DNA of 7,911 bases from Propionimicrobium sp963511305 (GTDB taxonomy: Bacteria > Actinomycetota > Actinomycetes > Propionibacteriales > Propionibacteriaceae). The position numbers were made by a program, and so were the translations under genes. Of the stretch, positions 1 to 6,754 are shown piece after piece. The notes below the pieces were generated by a model, which searched no databases, was not told where the DNA came from, and saw nothing but the letters and a program-made list of their open reading frames with translations. Numbering within the stretch: the stretch's first letter is position 1; each line of letters begins with the position of its first letter. The stretch spans positions 1 to 7,911 of the forward strand of contig CAUPIJ010000045.1 of the NCBI GenBank assembly GCA_963511305.1, read 5' to 3'.

Positions 1-839
1 TCGTCGTCGATAACGCTTCCACGGACTCCACCCCCGAGTTTCTTGCCCAAAGCGAGATCGTCGACGACGTCATCACCATGCCGGAGAATTTCGGCGGCGC
101 GGGTGGTTTCGCGGCAGGTATCGCCAGGGCGGTCAGCAGGGGAGCCGACTACGTTTGGATCATGGATGACGACACCGTCCCAACACCCAAAGCGCTTTCG
201 GAGTTGTTGGCCAGCCTCGCGAAATACCCCGACGAGCCCGCCATCATGGCCTGCAGGGCCGACTGGTTCGACGGACGCGAACACCCAATGAACAAACCGC
301 GTACTCGGTTCGGAATGCCCAAGCGGATGCACGCCGAAGCCAAAAAAGCCGGCGCGCGGCAGATCCGCACGGCCTCTTTCGTCGCGATCATGATCGACGC
401 CCAGGCGGTGCGCGAAGAGGGCCTGCCTATCGCCGACTACTTCCTCTGGAACGACGATTTTGAATACACCGCCCGGTTGCTGCGCAAGAGAATCGGGCTT
501 TACGTCGACGCTGCCCGTGTCGAGCATCGCACGAAGGTCTTCGGTAATTCCACCGCAGACCCGGGCCCAAGATTCTTCAACGAGGTGCGCAACAAGATCT
601 GGGTCTTCGGTTCTTCTCACGGTCTATCCCCGCTTGAGAAGCTGCTTTTCGGCGGTAAGACGCTGCTTCGCTGGGCGAAAATGATGCTTAAATCCGGCGA
701 TCGCAAGGCGATGCTGGGATATCTGCGCGATGGAATCGCCGCCGGCTGCAAGTGTCCGAGGAGGAATTCCGAGGTGCTGGCGGGCACGCCCGTCGCCGAC
801 GAGGTCACCCAGATCGAGCGGGGTGCGGGCAATGAGTGA
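1..839 (+). CDS. GT2 family glycosyltransferase, 5' partial (galactofuranosyl/rhamnosyl transferase-like)
   Basis: The reading frame is already open at the window edge (first whole codon at position 3), so the start codon and roughly the first 30-40 residues lie upstream; 278 residues are visible. The visible part begins with VVDNASTDST, the typical nucleotide-sugar-binding strand of GT-A fold GT2 enzymes. ENFGGAGGF follows, then the metal-binding motif WIMDDDT, and later FLWNDDFEYTARL, which matches the catalytic-base region of GlfT/WbbL-type transferases. A VEHRTK histidine motif comes next. This family moves a sugar from a nucleotide donor to a growing glycan on the cytoplasmic face of the membrane. 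The pattern is closest to enzymes of arabinogalactan or rhamnan cell-wall assembly, but donor and acceptor cannot be assigned. The C-terminal 80 or so residues are basic with amphipathic stretches that may contact the membrane. The stop codon overlaps the start of the next glycosyltransferase, indicating one operon. The GT2 assignment is firm; the sugar specificity is inference. Confidence 0.9.
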   Translation, partial: VVDNASTDSTPEFLAQSEIVDDVITMPENFGGAGGFAAGIARAVSRGADYVWIMDDDTVPTPKALSELLASLAKYPDEPAIMACRADWFDGREHPMNKPRTRFGMPKRMHAEAKKAGARQIRTASFVAIMIDAQAVREEGLPIADYFLWNDDFEYTARLLRKRIGLYVDAARVEHRTKVFGNSTADPGPRFFNEVRNKIWVFGSSHGLSPLEKLLFGGKTLLRWAKMMLKSGDRKAMLGYLRDGIAAGCKCPRRNSEVLAGTPVADEVTQIERGAGNE

Positions 840-1692
840 ATTGCCCAAATTCAGCGTCCTGCTGCCGGTATATATCGGTGACCCGGTTGACTTTTTCGCC
901 CACTCGCTGAAGTCGGTGAGCGCTGAGCAGACGCTGAAACCTTCCGAGGTCGTCGTGGTTTGCGACGGGCCGGTGAAACCCGAGGTGGACGAGCTCTTAG
1001 CCGAGGTTGCCGCGGGTAGCCGCGAGGATTTGGTGGCTGATGTTCCCGTGCGGGTGGCGCGGTTGGAACAAAACCAGGGCCTGGCCACCGCGTTGAACTT
1101 CGGCCTTGGTGAATGCGTCCACGATGTCGTCGCCAGGGCCGACGCGGACGACATCTCGCTGCCCGAGCGCTTCGCCGTCCAAATCCAGATGGTCGCCCAG
1201 GGCTACGACCTGGTGGGCTCGGCCGTCGAAGAATTTGAAAGCGATGAAACTGAACCTGGCTTGATCCGGTTGATGCCGGTGAGTCAAGACGAAATCCGCG
1301 AGGTCGTCACATACCGTGACCCGTTCAACCATCCGAGCGTGGTCTACCGCAAATCTAAGGTTCTGGAGTTTGGCGGCTATCGCCACTTAGAACGCATGGA
1401 GGACTACTGGTTGTTCGCCCGGCTCGTGCACGGCGGGGTATCGTGCGCAAACAGCCCGAAGGTGCTGGTCAAATATCGAGTCGGAGCTGGCGCCTATGAC
1501 CGCCGAGGTGGTTTGGAGATGCTCGCCTCGGAGTGGCGGTTGCAGAAAGCCCTGCTCGGCGAGGGCATAGTGATCTACCCGCAGTTTTTCAGGAACCTCT
1601 TGGTTCGTGGCCTCTACCGGCTAATTCCTTCCAACGTTCGCCAGGCACTGTATCGCGGCGTCGGTGCTAAACGCTGGTTTTCCAACGGCTAG
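832..1692 (+). CDS. GT2 family glycosyltransferase (complete)
   Basis: A 286-residue GT2 glycosyltransferase. It opens with KFSVLLPVYIGD (residues 6-17), the first beta strand of a GT-A fold. VVVVCDGP follows at 40-47 (donor-binding region) and NQGLATALNFGL at 81-92. The metal-binding motif is RADADD at 102-107, and FNHPSVVYRKS at 165-175 precedes MEDYWLF (189-195), which carries the acidic pair at the catalytic-base position. This layout matches small bacterial GT2 enzymes of capsule and cell-wall polysaccharide clusters. No transmembrane helix is evident, and the C-terminus is basic and aromatic. The ATG at 832 was chosen because the homologous fold starts at once after it and it overlaps the upstream stop by 8 bp (ATGAGTGA), a usual translational-coupling arrangement. 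The frame stays open upstream to about 730, but that stretch lies inside the previous gene and has no family resemblance. The acceptor is unknown; it probably works in the same glycan pathway as its upstream neighbour. Confidence 0.9.
   Translation: MSELPKFSVLLPVYIGDPVDFFAHSLKSVSAEQTLKPSEVVVVCDGPVKPEVDELLAEVAAGSREDLVADVPVRVARLEQNQGLATALNFGLGECVHDVVARADADDISLPERFAVQIQMVAQGYDLVGSAVEEFESDETEPGLIRLMPVSQDEIREVVTYRDPFNHPSVVYRKSKVLEFGGYRHLERMEDYWLFARLVHGGVSCANSPKVLVKYRVGAGAYDRRGGLEMLASEWRLQKALLGEGIVIYPQFFRNLLVRGLYRLIPSNVRQALYRGVGAKRWFSNG
1689..1692. other. Nested convergent stop codons in CTAG
   Basis: The + strand glycosyltransferase ends in TAG at 1690-1692 and the - strand SulP gene ends in TAG read from 1691 to 1689. 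Both stops share the palindrome CTAG, so the two genes overlap tail to tail by 4 bp. There is no room for an intergenic terminator, and none is visible immediately around the junction. Confidence 0.95.
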
Positions 1693-3338
1693 TCGACTGC
1701 TTTGAAGCGCCCGGTCGCGCTGGGGTTTGCGTCACTTGCGACGATCTGGCGGGCCTTCTCGATAGCGCTGGGCAGATCAGCGAACAGGTATTCGTTCAGG
1801 CTCACCTGCTCCAGCTCCATGCGATGCGCCATCTCCTGTACCTGCTTCGGCATGCCCTTCAGCAACACGGTGTGGCCGGCTTCCTCAAGCTTGTCAACGA
1901 TGTCAGCCAGCGCCCGCACGCCCGTCGCGTCGGCGATACCGACGCGAGACAGCCGCAGGATCACCACGTCCACGCCACTGAGCCTGGGGATCTCGCGCTC
2001 AATGCGGTCGCCCACGCCAAAGAACATCGTGCCGTCGATGCGCAGAATCGCGATCTTGGGATCGGACGGTAGATCGTCGCGGAAGATTCCCGAGCGGTTC
2101 GCCATGCGGCGCAGCACCAGGATGCCCGAAACCACGATGCCGATCATGATGGCCCAGATGATGTCGAGGCCGACGGTGATGATGGCGGTGATGACGAAAA
2201 CGGTGGCGTCGGAGCGGTTTGAACGCATGACCTGGCGGATCGTGTCGATGTTGACCATGCGGTAGCACGTCACCACCAGCACTCCGGCGAGCACCGATAG
2301 CGGGATGACCGCGACGACGGTGCTTGCCAGGTAGACAACCGCAATCAGCAGCAGCGAGTGGATAATCGCAGCTAATCGGGAGCGGCCGCCAGAGCGGACG
2401 TTGACCGCCGTGCGGACAATTGCGCCAGTCGCCGGTATGCCGCCGAACAGGCCGCTGGACACGGTCGCCACACCCTGGCCGAACAGCTCGCGATCAGGCG
2501 AGTAGCTGCCGCCGCGCACCATGCCCGCCGCGATTCGCGCTGAGATCAGCGACTCGATGCCGGTTAGCACTGCGACCGCGACCGAGCCCTGCAGAAGGGA
2601 GGTGGCCAGCGGCATGGAGAATTCCGGCAGCATCGGCGCGGTCAGCGAATTCGGGATCGTGCCGATATTGGGCACCTCAAGATTGAGCGCCCAGGCCACC
2701 ACGGTGACTACGATCACCGCGATCAGCGAATCCGGTAGCTTCTTGGAGATCTTGGCGCAGGCCACGATCACTAGCACCGAGGCCAGACATATCGCCACCG
2801 TCTTCATCGCGGTAGCGGGCTCAATTCGGGTCAGCGCTTCGAAGGCCGCGGGTAACGTGCTCAGCTTCGTGTTGGTCTCGACGCCGACGATGTTGGGCAC
2901 CTGCTGCAAGAACAGAATCGTAGCGATGCCCAGCGTGAAGCCCTCGATCACCGGCCAAGGAATCAGCGAGACCGCCCGGCCCAGACCCAAAACGCCGCTC
3001 AGCACGACTATCGTGCCTGCCATGACGCACAGCAGTGGCACCACGTGGACGCCGTGAGTCGCCACCATCGGCGCCAGAATGACAGCCATCGCGCCCGTCG
3101 GTCCGGAGATCTGATAGTTAGAGCCACCGAAGATCGCGGCCATTATTCCCGCGACGATCGCAGTGATCAGGCCGGCCTCTGCGCTCATACCACTTGAAAT
3201 CGCAAACGCCAGGGCTAGTGGCAGCGCAACGATACCGACGGTGACGCCTGCCGGGATGTCTTGGCGCCAGTACTTCTTTATCGCCTTGAGGTCGTTGACG
3301 TTCGGTAGTAGCGAACGAAGATGCGTCAGGACAGGCAC
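1689..3338 (-). CDS. SulP family inorganic anion transporter with STAS domain
   Basis: A 549-residue membrane transporter of the SulP/SLC26 family. The hydrophobic core spans roughly residues 30-410 with some 12-14 membrane segments. Signature stretches include ISGPTGAMAVILAP (77-90) and the highly conserved region 261-320, with IESLISA, LFGQG and GLFGGIPATGAIVRT followed by NVRSGGRS. The C-terminal cytoplasmic STAS domain covers about 427-530 and has the expected helix-start motif as ADATG (469-473). Family members carry sulfate, bicarbonate or C4-dicarboxylates by proton or sodium symport, and sequence alone does not tell which. The GTG at 3338 is preferred as start because GAGGG sits 4 nt upstream and the length then fits the family. 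The frame continues to 3521, but those 61 extra codons begin with TTG inside a tandem repeat, resemble no transporter and have the composition of the intergenic region. The gene is divergent from dmsABC and convergent with the glycosyltransferase. Confidence 0.93.
   Translation of the reverse strand: MPVLTHLRSLLPNVNDLKAIKKYWRQDIPAGVTVGIVALPLALAFAISSGMSAEAGLITAIVAGIMAAIFGGSNYQISGPTGAMAVILAPMVATHGVHVVPLLCVMAGTIVVLSGVLGLGRAVSLIPWPVIEGFTLGIATILFLQQVPNIVGVETNTKLSTLPAAFEALTRIEPATAMKTVAICLASVLVIVACAKISKKLPDSLIAVIVVTVVAWALNLEVPNIGTIPNSLTAPMLPEFSMPLATSLLQGSVAVAVLTGIESLISARIAAGMVRGGSYSPDRELFGQGVATVSSGLFGGIPATGAIVRTAVNVRSGGRSRLAAIIHSLLLIAVVYLASTVVAVIPLSVLAGVLVVTCYRMVNIDTIRQVMRSNRSDATVFVITAIITVGLDIIWAIMIGIVVSGILVLRRMANRSGIFRDDLPSDPKIAILRIDGTMFFGVGDRIEREIPRLSGVDVVILRLSRVGIADATGVRALADIVDKLEEAGHTVLLKGMPKQVQEMAHRMELEQVSLNEYLFADLPSAIEKARQIVASDANPSATGRFKAVD
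3299..3317 (-). other. Small hairpin in the 5' coding end of the SulP gene
   Basis: CGTTCG and CGAACG form a perfect 6-bp stem around a 7-nt loop. It lies about 22-40 nt into the SulP coding sequence when the GTG at 3338 is the start. It is close enough to the start codon to affect initiation, but a stem this short can arise by chance in GC-rich DNA. No U-tract follows, so it is not read as a terminator. Confidence 0.3.
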
Positions 3339-3342
3339 GTAA

Positions 3343-3347
3343 CCCTC
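3343..3347 (-). promoter_or_regulatory. Ribosome binding site supporting the SulP GTG start
   Basis: Read on the - strand the sequence is GAGGG, then TTAC, then GTG. The 4-nt spacer is a little short but workable. It is the only purine-rich Shine-Dalgarno match near any in-frame start of this gene, and it decides the start at 3338 over the longer open frame reaching 3521. A pyrimidine-rich tract lies directly upstream on the same strand (3351-3364). Confidence 0.6.
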
Positions 3348-3502
3348 ACTAAGAAGAAAAAAGATTTCGTCAGGCCGAACGAATGACCTTATCACATGGC
3401 GTCCGGATTGTGAGATGTCGCCTGGAATGGGTTTGGCAAGGCTAACACCCCGGAGCGAAAAACCGTCAGTCCTGTCAGTTAGCATTAATAGTAAGTTCTT
3501 AG

Positions 3503-3526
3503 CGGGCAAGTAATCGGGCAAGTAAT
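3503..3526. repeat. Perfect 12-bp tandem direct repeat upstream of dmsA
   Basis: CGGGCAAGTAAT occurs twice, head to tail with no spacer, and the second copy ends 47 bp before the dmsA start codon. AGTAA is also seen just upstream at 3490-3494. It could be a pair of operator half-sites on one face of the helix (12-bp period) or a slippage duplication. It lies in non-coding DNA if the SulP start at 3338 is right. Confidence 0.85.
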
Positions 3527-3572
3527 GCGGTGGCGTTCTTTGGCGGGCGACACCTTACATATGAGGAGTTGA
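3525..3572 (+). other. Possible 15-codon leader ORF abutting dmsA
   Basis: An ATG at 3525 opens a 15-codon frame, MRWRSLAGDTLHMRS, whose TGA ends one base before the dmsA ATG. The dmsA ribosome binding site lies inside its last codons, so translation of the leader could affect dmsA initiation. No good ribosome binding site precedes the ATG and there is no family resemblance, so it may be a chance frame. Confidence 0.2.
3563..3568 (+). promoter_or_regulatory. Strong ribosome binding site of dmsA
   Basis: GAGGAG is followed by a 5-nt spacer (TTGAC) and ATG at 3574. This fixes the dmsA start in front of the Tat signal and rules out starting at a later methionine. Confidence 0.85.
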
Positions 3573-3573
3573 C

Positions 3574-6102
3574 ATGGTCGAGCAAGAGGGAGCCCTCGCT
3601 GAAACCTCCGTGGGTGCCGCTAGTAACGCCCCATCCCGGCGCACCTTCCTTAAGTGGTCGGGCGCGGCTGGCCTGGCCACCGGGCTGGTGGCCTGCAGCG
3701 CTGGCAACGACTATCCTGCCGACGTCTTCTCCGAGCGTTCCACCGCGGGAATGCTGGACGCCGACAAGACCGTTTGGTCGGCCTGCATGGTCAACTGCGG
3801 CGCGCGCTGCCCGCTGCGTCTGCAGGTCAAGGACGGCCAGGTGGTGCGCGTGCTGCCCGACAATACCGGAGTCGACACCATCGACGGCACGCCTTGGCGC
3901 ATCCCGGCCTGCCCGCGCGGCCGCTCGATCCGCCAGCGCATCTACAGCCCCGACCGACTGAAGCGCCCGCTCAAGCGCAAGCCCGGCACCAAGCGCGGCG
4001 ACGGCCATTGGGAGCCGATCACCTGGGAGCAGGCCTTCGACGAGATCGCGGCCAAATACGACGAGCTGCTGAAGGACTACGGCCCCGAGTCTTCGTTCAT
4101 CGTCTACGGCACGGGTGCCATCGGCTGCAGCGTCTCGCAGTCGTACTCGCCGTCGGGTGGCCCGCTCGCCAAACTGCTTAGCTTGAAGGGCGGCTTCCTG
4201 ACCTACTACGGCGACTATTCCACCGGCGGCATCACCGAGGCAATGCGTGTCTGCTACGGCGGTTACTTCGACACCAACTCCAGCGACGACGTGATCAACT
4301 CCAAGCTCTACGTGATGTGGGGCCACTCTCCGATGGAGACCAAGATGTCCGGCGGGTCCGAGGCATTCTACCTGCCGAAGTTCCTGCGCAAGGCCGGGGT
4401 CAAGGTCGTCGCAATCGATCCGCGCTACTCAGACTCGGTTCAGTTGCTGGCCGACGAGTGGATCGCGCCGAAGCCTGGCACAGACGCGGCGCTCGCTGCC
4501 GGCGTCGCCTGGGTGCTGCTCAACGAGAGTCTGCACGACCAGGCCTTCCTAGATAAGTACTGTCTCGGGTTCGACGAGGCGCACCTGCCCGAGGGCGCGA
4601 AGCCCGGTTCCTCTTACCGCGCCTACATCGAGGGCAAGGGCCCGGACGGCGTCGCGAAGACTCCGCAGTGGGCCAGCGAGATCACGGGTGTTCCGGCTGA
4701 TCAAATCATCTCGTTCGCTCGCGACCTGGGCAACAACAAGCCGTCTGCGATCGTGCAGGGCTGGGCTCCGCAACGGCAGGCCAACGGTGAGAACTCCGCG
4801 CGGGCCATCATCACGCTGAACGCGATGCTAGGTAACGTTGGCATCCCCGGTGGCGGCACGGGCACGTTCGTCGGAAGTTCCGGGATCGCGCTCGACGCCA
4901 GCTCGTACAACTCCGTGGAGAACCCCGTCACCAAGAAGATTTCGCATTTCTCATGGATGGATGCCATGCAGCGCGGCCCCGAAATGCGTGGCCAGGATGG
5001 CGTCCGCGACTGGGACGCCGACGGTAACCCTGTCCAGGATCCGAAGCTCGACGTGCCCATCAAATCGCTGTGGGTCTACGGTTCGAACATGCTGATCAAT
5101 CAGCATTCCGACATCAACAATTCCAGGAAGGTTCTTGCCGACGAGTCACTGGCCGAGCTGATCGTTGTTTGCGAGAACCAGATGACGTCCTCGGCAGCGT
5201 TCGCCGACTACCTGCTGCCCGGCACGATGACCACCGAGGAGGACGACGTCGTGCCTCAGGGCCTGGCAGCGAACATGGGTTATCTGGCGGTCAGCTCGAA
5301 GGCCACCGAGCCGCTATACGACTCGAAAACCATCTACGAGATCTGCACCGAGCTTGCGCGCAGGTGGGGCGTCGAACAGGATTTCACCGAGGGTAAAACC
5401 CAACTCGAGTGGGCCCGCCAGATTCTCGAGGACAGCCGCAAGGAAAACCCGGACATACCCGGTTACGACCAGATGAGAGAACAGGGCGTCTTCAAGCGCA
5501 TCAATCCCTCGGCCATCGGGTTGAAAGACTTCCGCGACGACCCCGTCGCCAATCCGCTCGACACCCCCAGCGGCCTGATCGAGATCTACTCGCCCGAGGT
5601 GGCGTGGAAGGCCGAGAACCGGCAGCTACCCGCCGGTGACGTGGTGACAGCCGTGCCCGAGTTCATCCACACGTGGGAGGATGCCGAGGCAGCGAAGAAC
5701 AACGAGAAGTACCCGCTGCAAATGACCGGCTACCACTTCAAGGGCCGCACGCACTCGTCGTACGGCAACGCGGCGTGGCTGAAGGAGGCCCACAACCAGG
5801 TGGTGTGGATTCACCCCGCCGACGCCAAGGCCCGCGGCATCAAGAACAACGACCTGGTGCAGGTATTCAACGACCGCGGCTGCATCGAGCTGCAGGCGAA
5901 GGTGACGCCCAGGATCATCCGCGGGGTTTGCTCCGTGCCTGAGGGTGCCTGGTACAAACCTGACGCCAAGCGCAACGACGCCAGCGGCAACCCGATCGAC
6001 CGCAATGGCAGCCCGAACGTGCTGACTCGTTACCACCCGAGTCCTCTGGCCAAATCGAACCCGCAGTACACCAACAACGTCCAGATCAAAAAAGCTGAGT
6101 AG
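3574..6102 (+). CDS. dmsA: Anaerobic dimethyl sulfoxide reductase catalytic subunit DmsA (Tat-exported Mo-bisMGD enzyme)
   Basis: An 842-residue member of the DMSO reductase superfamily that aligns by eye along its full length with E. coli DmsA (814 residues). A Tat signal occupies residues 1-41, with SRRTFLK at 21-27, then a hydrophobic stretch ending in LVAC (38-41), which also fits a lipobox. The N-terminal [4Fe-4S] site is Cys71, Cys75, Cys79 and Cys113 (CMVNCGARCP, later CPRGRS). Ser216 in YGDYS matches the serine that coordinates molybdenum in DmsA. Other conserved blocks are IDPRYSD (281-287), QGWAPQRQANGE (395-406) and NMLINQHSDIN (505-515). The C-terminal dinucleotide-binding domain runs from about 710 to 830 and includes RTHSSYGN and EGAWYKPDAKR. 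The enzyme reduces DMSO, TMAO or related S- and N-oxides outside the membrane, taking electrons from DmsB. The substrate cannot be fixed by sequence; a YnfE-like role (selenate or another oxide) is possible. First gene of dmsABC; dmsB starts 12 bp after its stop. Confidence 0.95.
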   Translation: MVEQEGALAETSVGAASNAPSRRTFLKWSGAAGLATGLVACSAGNDYPADVFSERSTAGMLDADKTVWSACMVNCGARCPLRLQVKDGQVVRVLPDNTGVDTIDGTPWRIPACPRGRSIRQRIYSPDRLKRPLKRKPGTKRGDGHWEPITWEQAFDEIAAKYDELLKDYGPESSFIVYGTGAIGCSVSQSYSPSGGPLAKLLSLKGGFLTYYGDYSTGGITEAMRVCYGGYFDTNSSDDVINSKLYVMWGHSPMETKMSGGSEAFYLPKFLRKAGVKVVAIDPRYSDSVQLLADEWIAPKPGTDAALAAGVAWVLLNESLHDQAFLDKYCLGFDEAHLPEGAKPGSSYRAYIEGKGPDGVAKTPQWASEITGVPADQIISFARDLGNNKPSAIVQGWAPQRQANGENSARAIITLNAMLGNVGIPGGGTGTFVGSSGIALDASSYNSVENPVTKKISHFSWMDAMQRGPEMRGQDGVRDWDADGNPVQDPKLDVPIKSLWVYGSNMLINQHSDINNSRKVLADESLAELIVVCENQMTSSAAFADYLLPGTMTTEEDDVVPQGLAANMGYLAVSSKATEPLYDSKTIYEICTELARRWGVEQDFTEGKTQLEWARQILEDSRKENPDIPGYDQMREQGVFKRINPSAIGLKDFRDDPVANPLDTPSGLIEIYSPEVAWKAENRQLPAGDVVTAVPEFIHTWEDAEAAKNNEKYPLQMTGYHFKGRTHSSYGNAAWLKEAHNQVVWIHPADAKARGIKNNDLVQVFNDRGCIELQAKVTPRIIRGVCSVPEGAWYKPDAKRNDASGNPIDRNGSPNVLTRYHPSPLAKSNPQYTNNVQIKKAE

Positions 6103-6114
6103 GACGAGGTCAAC

Positions 6115-6753
6115 ATGAATGATAAAGTGAACTTCACCGCGAAAGATGGCGGATTCGGTTTCTACTTCGACCAGACGCTCTGTAACGGCTGCCGCGCCTG
6201 CCAGATCTCGTGCAAAGACAAGCATGATTTACCGCTGGGCGTTAACTGGCGAAAGGTCGTCGAGTACGTCGGCGGCGACCTCGAAGGCGAGTCTGATAAG
6301 CCGAAAGTCTTTTCTTATTACACCTCTATTTCCTGTAACCACTGCGAGGATCCGATCTGCGTGCAGGTCTGCCCGACAACGGCGATGACCATCCGCGACG
6401 ACGGCACGGTTTACGTCGACCAGACCAAGTGCATCGGCTGCCGCTACTGCCAGTGGGCTTGCCCGTACGGCGCGCCCCAGCTGAACTCGGAGACCGGACG
6501 CATGAGCAAGTGCGACCTGTGCTACGACTACCGCTCGAGTGGCCAGAACCCGGCCTGCGTCGACGCCTGCCCAACCCGCGCACTGCACTGGGGACAGATC
6601 AACGAGCTTCGTGCGGAACACGGCGACGCCGCTGGCATCGCGCCGCTGCCGGATCCGTCCATCACACGCCCGCGCCTAGTGATCACGCCGCACAAGGACG
6701 CCCAGACCTGGGACAACCAGACCGGCGAGATCGCCAACAGCAAGGAGATCTGA
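6115..6753 (+). CDS. dmsB: DMSO reductase iron-sulfur subunit DmsB
   Basis: A 212-residue electron-transfer subunit with sixteen cysteines in four [4Fe-4S] motifs. These are Cys23/26/29/33 (CNGCRACQISC), Cys74/77/82/86 (CNHCEDPICVQVC), Cys106/109/112/116 (CIGCRYCQWAC) and Cys133/136/148/152. Cys109 aligns with E. coli DmsB Cys102, the position where NarH has tryptophan, so the third motif should hold a 4Fe rather than a 3Fe cluster. The protein has no signal peptide and is expected to be carried out through the Tat pathway bound to DmsA. It passes electrons from menaquinol oxidised at DmsC to the DmsA cluster. Length and the C-terminal segment (ELRAEHGD, then APLPDPSITRPRLVI) match E. coli DmsB closely. 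GAGG at 6106-6109 sits 5 nt before the ATG. It lies 12 bp after dmsA and one base before dmsC, so it is surely co-transcribed. Confidence 0.95.
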   Translation: MNDKVNFTAKDGGFGFYFDQTLCNGCRACQISCKDKHDLPLGVNWRKVVEYVGGDLEGESDKPKVFSYYTSISCNHCEDPICVQVCPTTAMTIRDDGTVYVDQTKCIGCRYCQWACPYGAPQLNSETGRMSKCDLCYDYRSSGQNPACVDACPTRALHWGQINELRAEHGDAAGIAPLPDPSITRPRLVITPHKDAQTWDNQTGEIANSKEI

Positions 6754-6754
6754 G

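Larger units (their letters stand above)
3339..3573. promoter_or_regulatory. Divergent intergenic region between the SulP gene and dmsABC
   Basis: About 235 bp separate the SulP start (- strand) from the dmsA start (+ strand), so both promoters should lie here. The stretch is visibly richer in A and T than the flanking genes, especially 3351-3370 and 3480-3526. AT-rich candidates for a -10 element occur around ATTAATAG (3484-3491), but no convincing -35/-10 pair with 16-18 bp spacing was found on either strand. No FNR-type TTGAT-N4-ATCAA palindrome or GlxR/CRP-type TGTGA-N6-TCACA palindrome is present. GTCAGT occurs twice, 9 bp apart (3465-3470 and 3474-3479), followed by the 12-bp tandem repeat at 3503-3526. 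The regulatory role of the region is inferred from position. Confidence 0.6.

Noticed and set aside
730..831. Upstream extension of the second glycosyltransferase to an earlier start
   Set aside because: These codons lie within the previous gene in another frame and show no family similarity. The GT-A fold starts right after the ATG at 832, which overlaps the upstream stop in the usual coupled way.
624..1154. - strand open frame of 176 codons across the two glycosyltransferases
   Set aside because: It spans the junction of two well-supported + strand genes and has a Ser/Thr/Arg-rich translation with no recognisable domain.
2131..2205. GAT/GTG-rich repetitive-looking stretch in the SulP gene
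   Set aside because: On the coding strand it is a run of ATC, ACC and GTC codons for a hydrophobic membrane helix (ITAIITVGLDIIWAIMIGI), which explains the repetition without a tandem repeat.
3392..3413. TCACA and TGTGA separated by 12 bp, resembling a CRP/GlxR-type site
   Set aside because: The half-sites are in the opposite order and spacing to TGTGA-N6-TCACA, and no further bases pair inside or outside them, so neither an operator nor a stable hairpin is supported.
3339..3521. Sixty-one-codon N-terminal extension of the SulP frame on the - strand
   Set aside because: It starts with TTG inside the tandem repeat, has no ribosome binding site, resembles no SulP N-terminus and has intergenic base composition. 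The GTG at 3338 with GAGGG upstream fits better.
3499..4326. Long - strand open frame opposite dmsA (275 codons)
   Set aside because: It is a shadow of high-GC coding DNA; its Ala/Gly/Val/Arg-rich translation shows no recognisable domain, while dmsA on the other strand is unmistakable.
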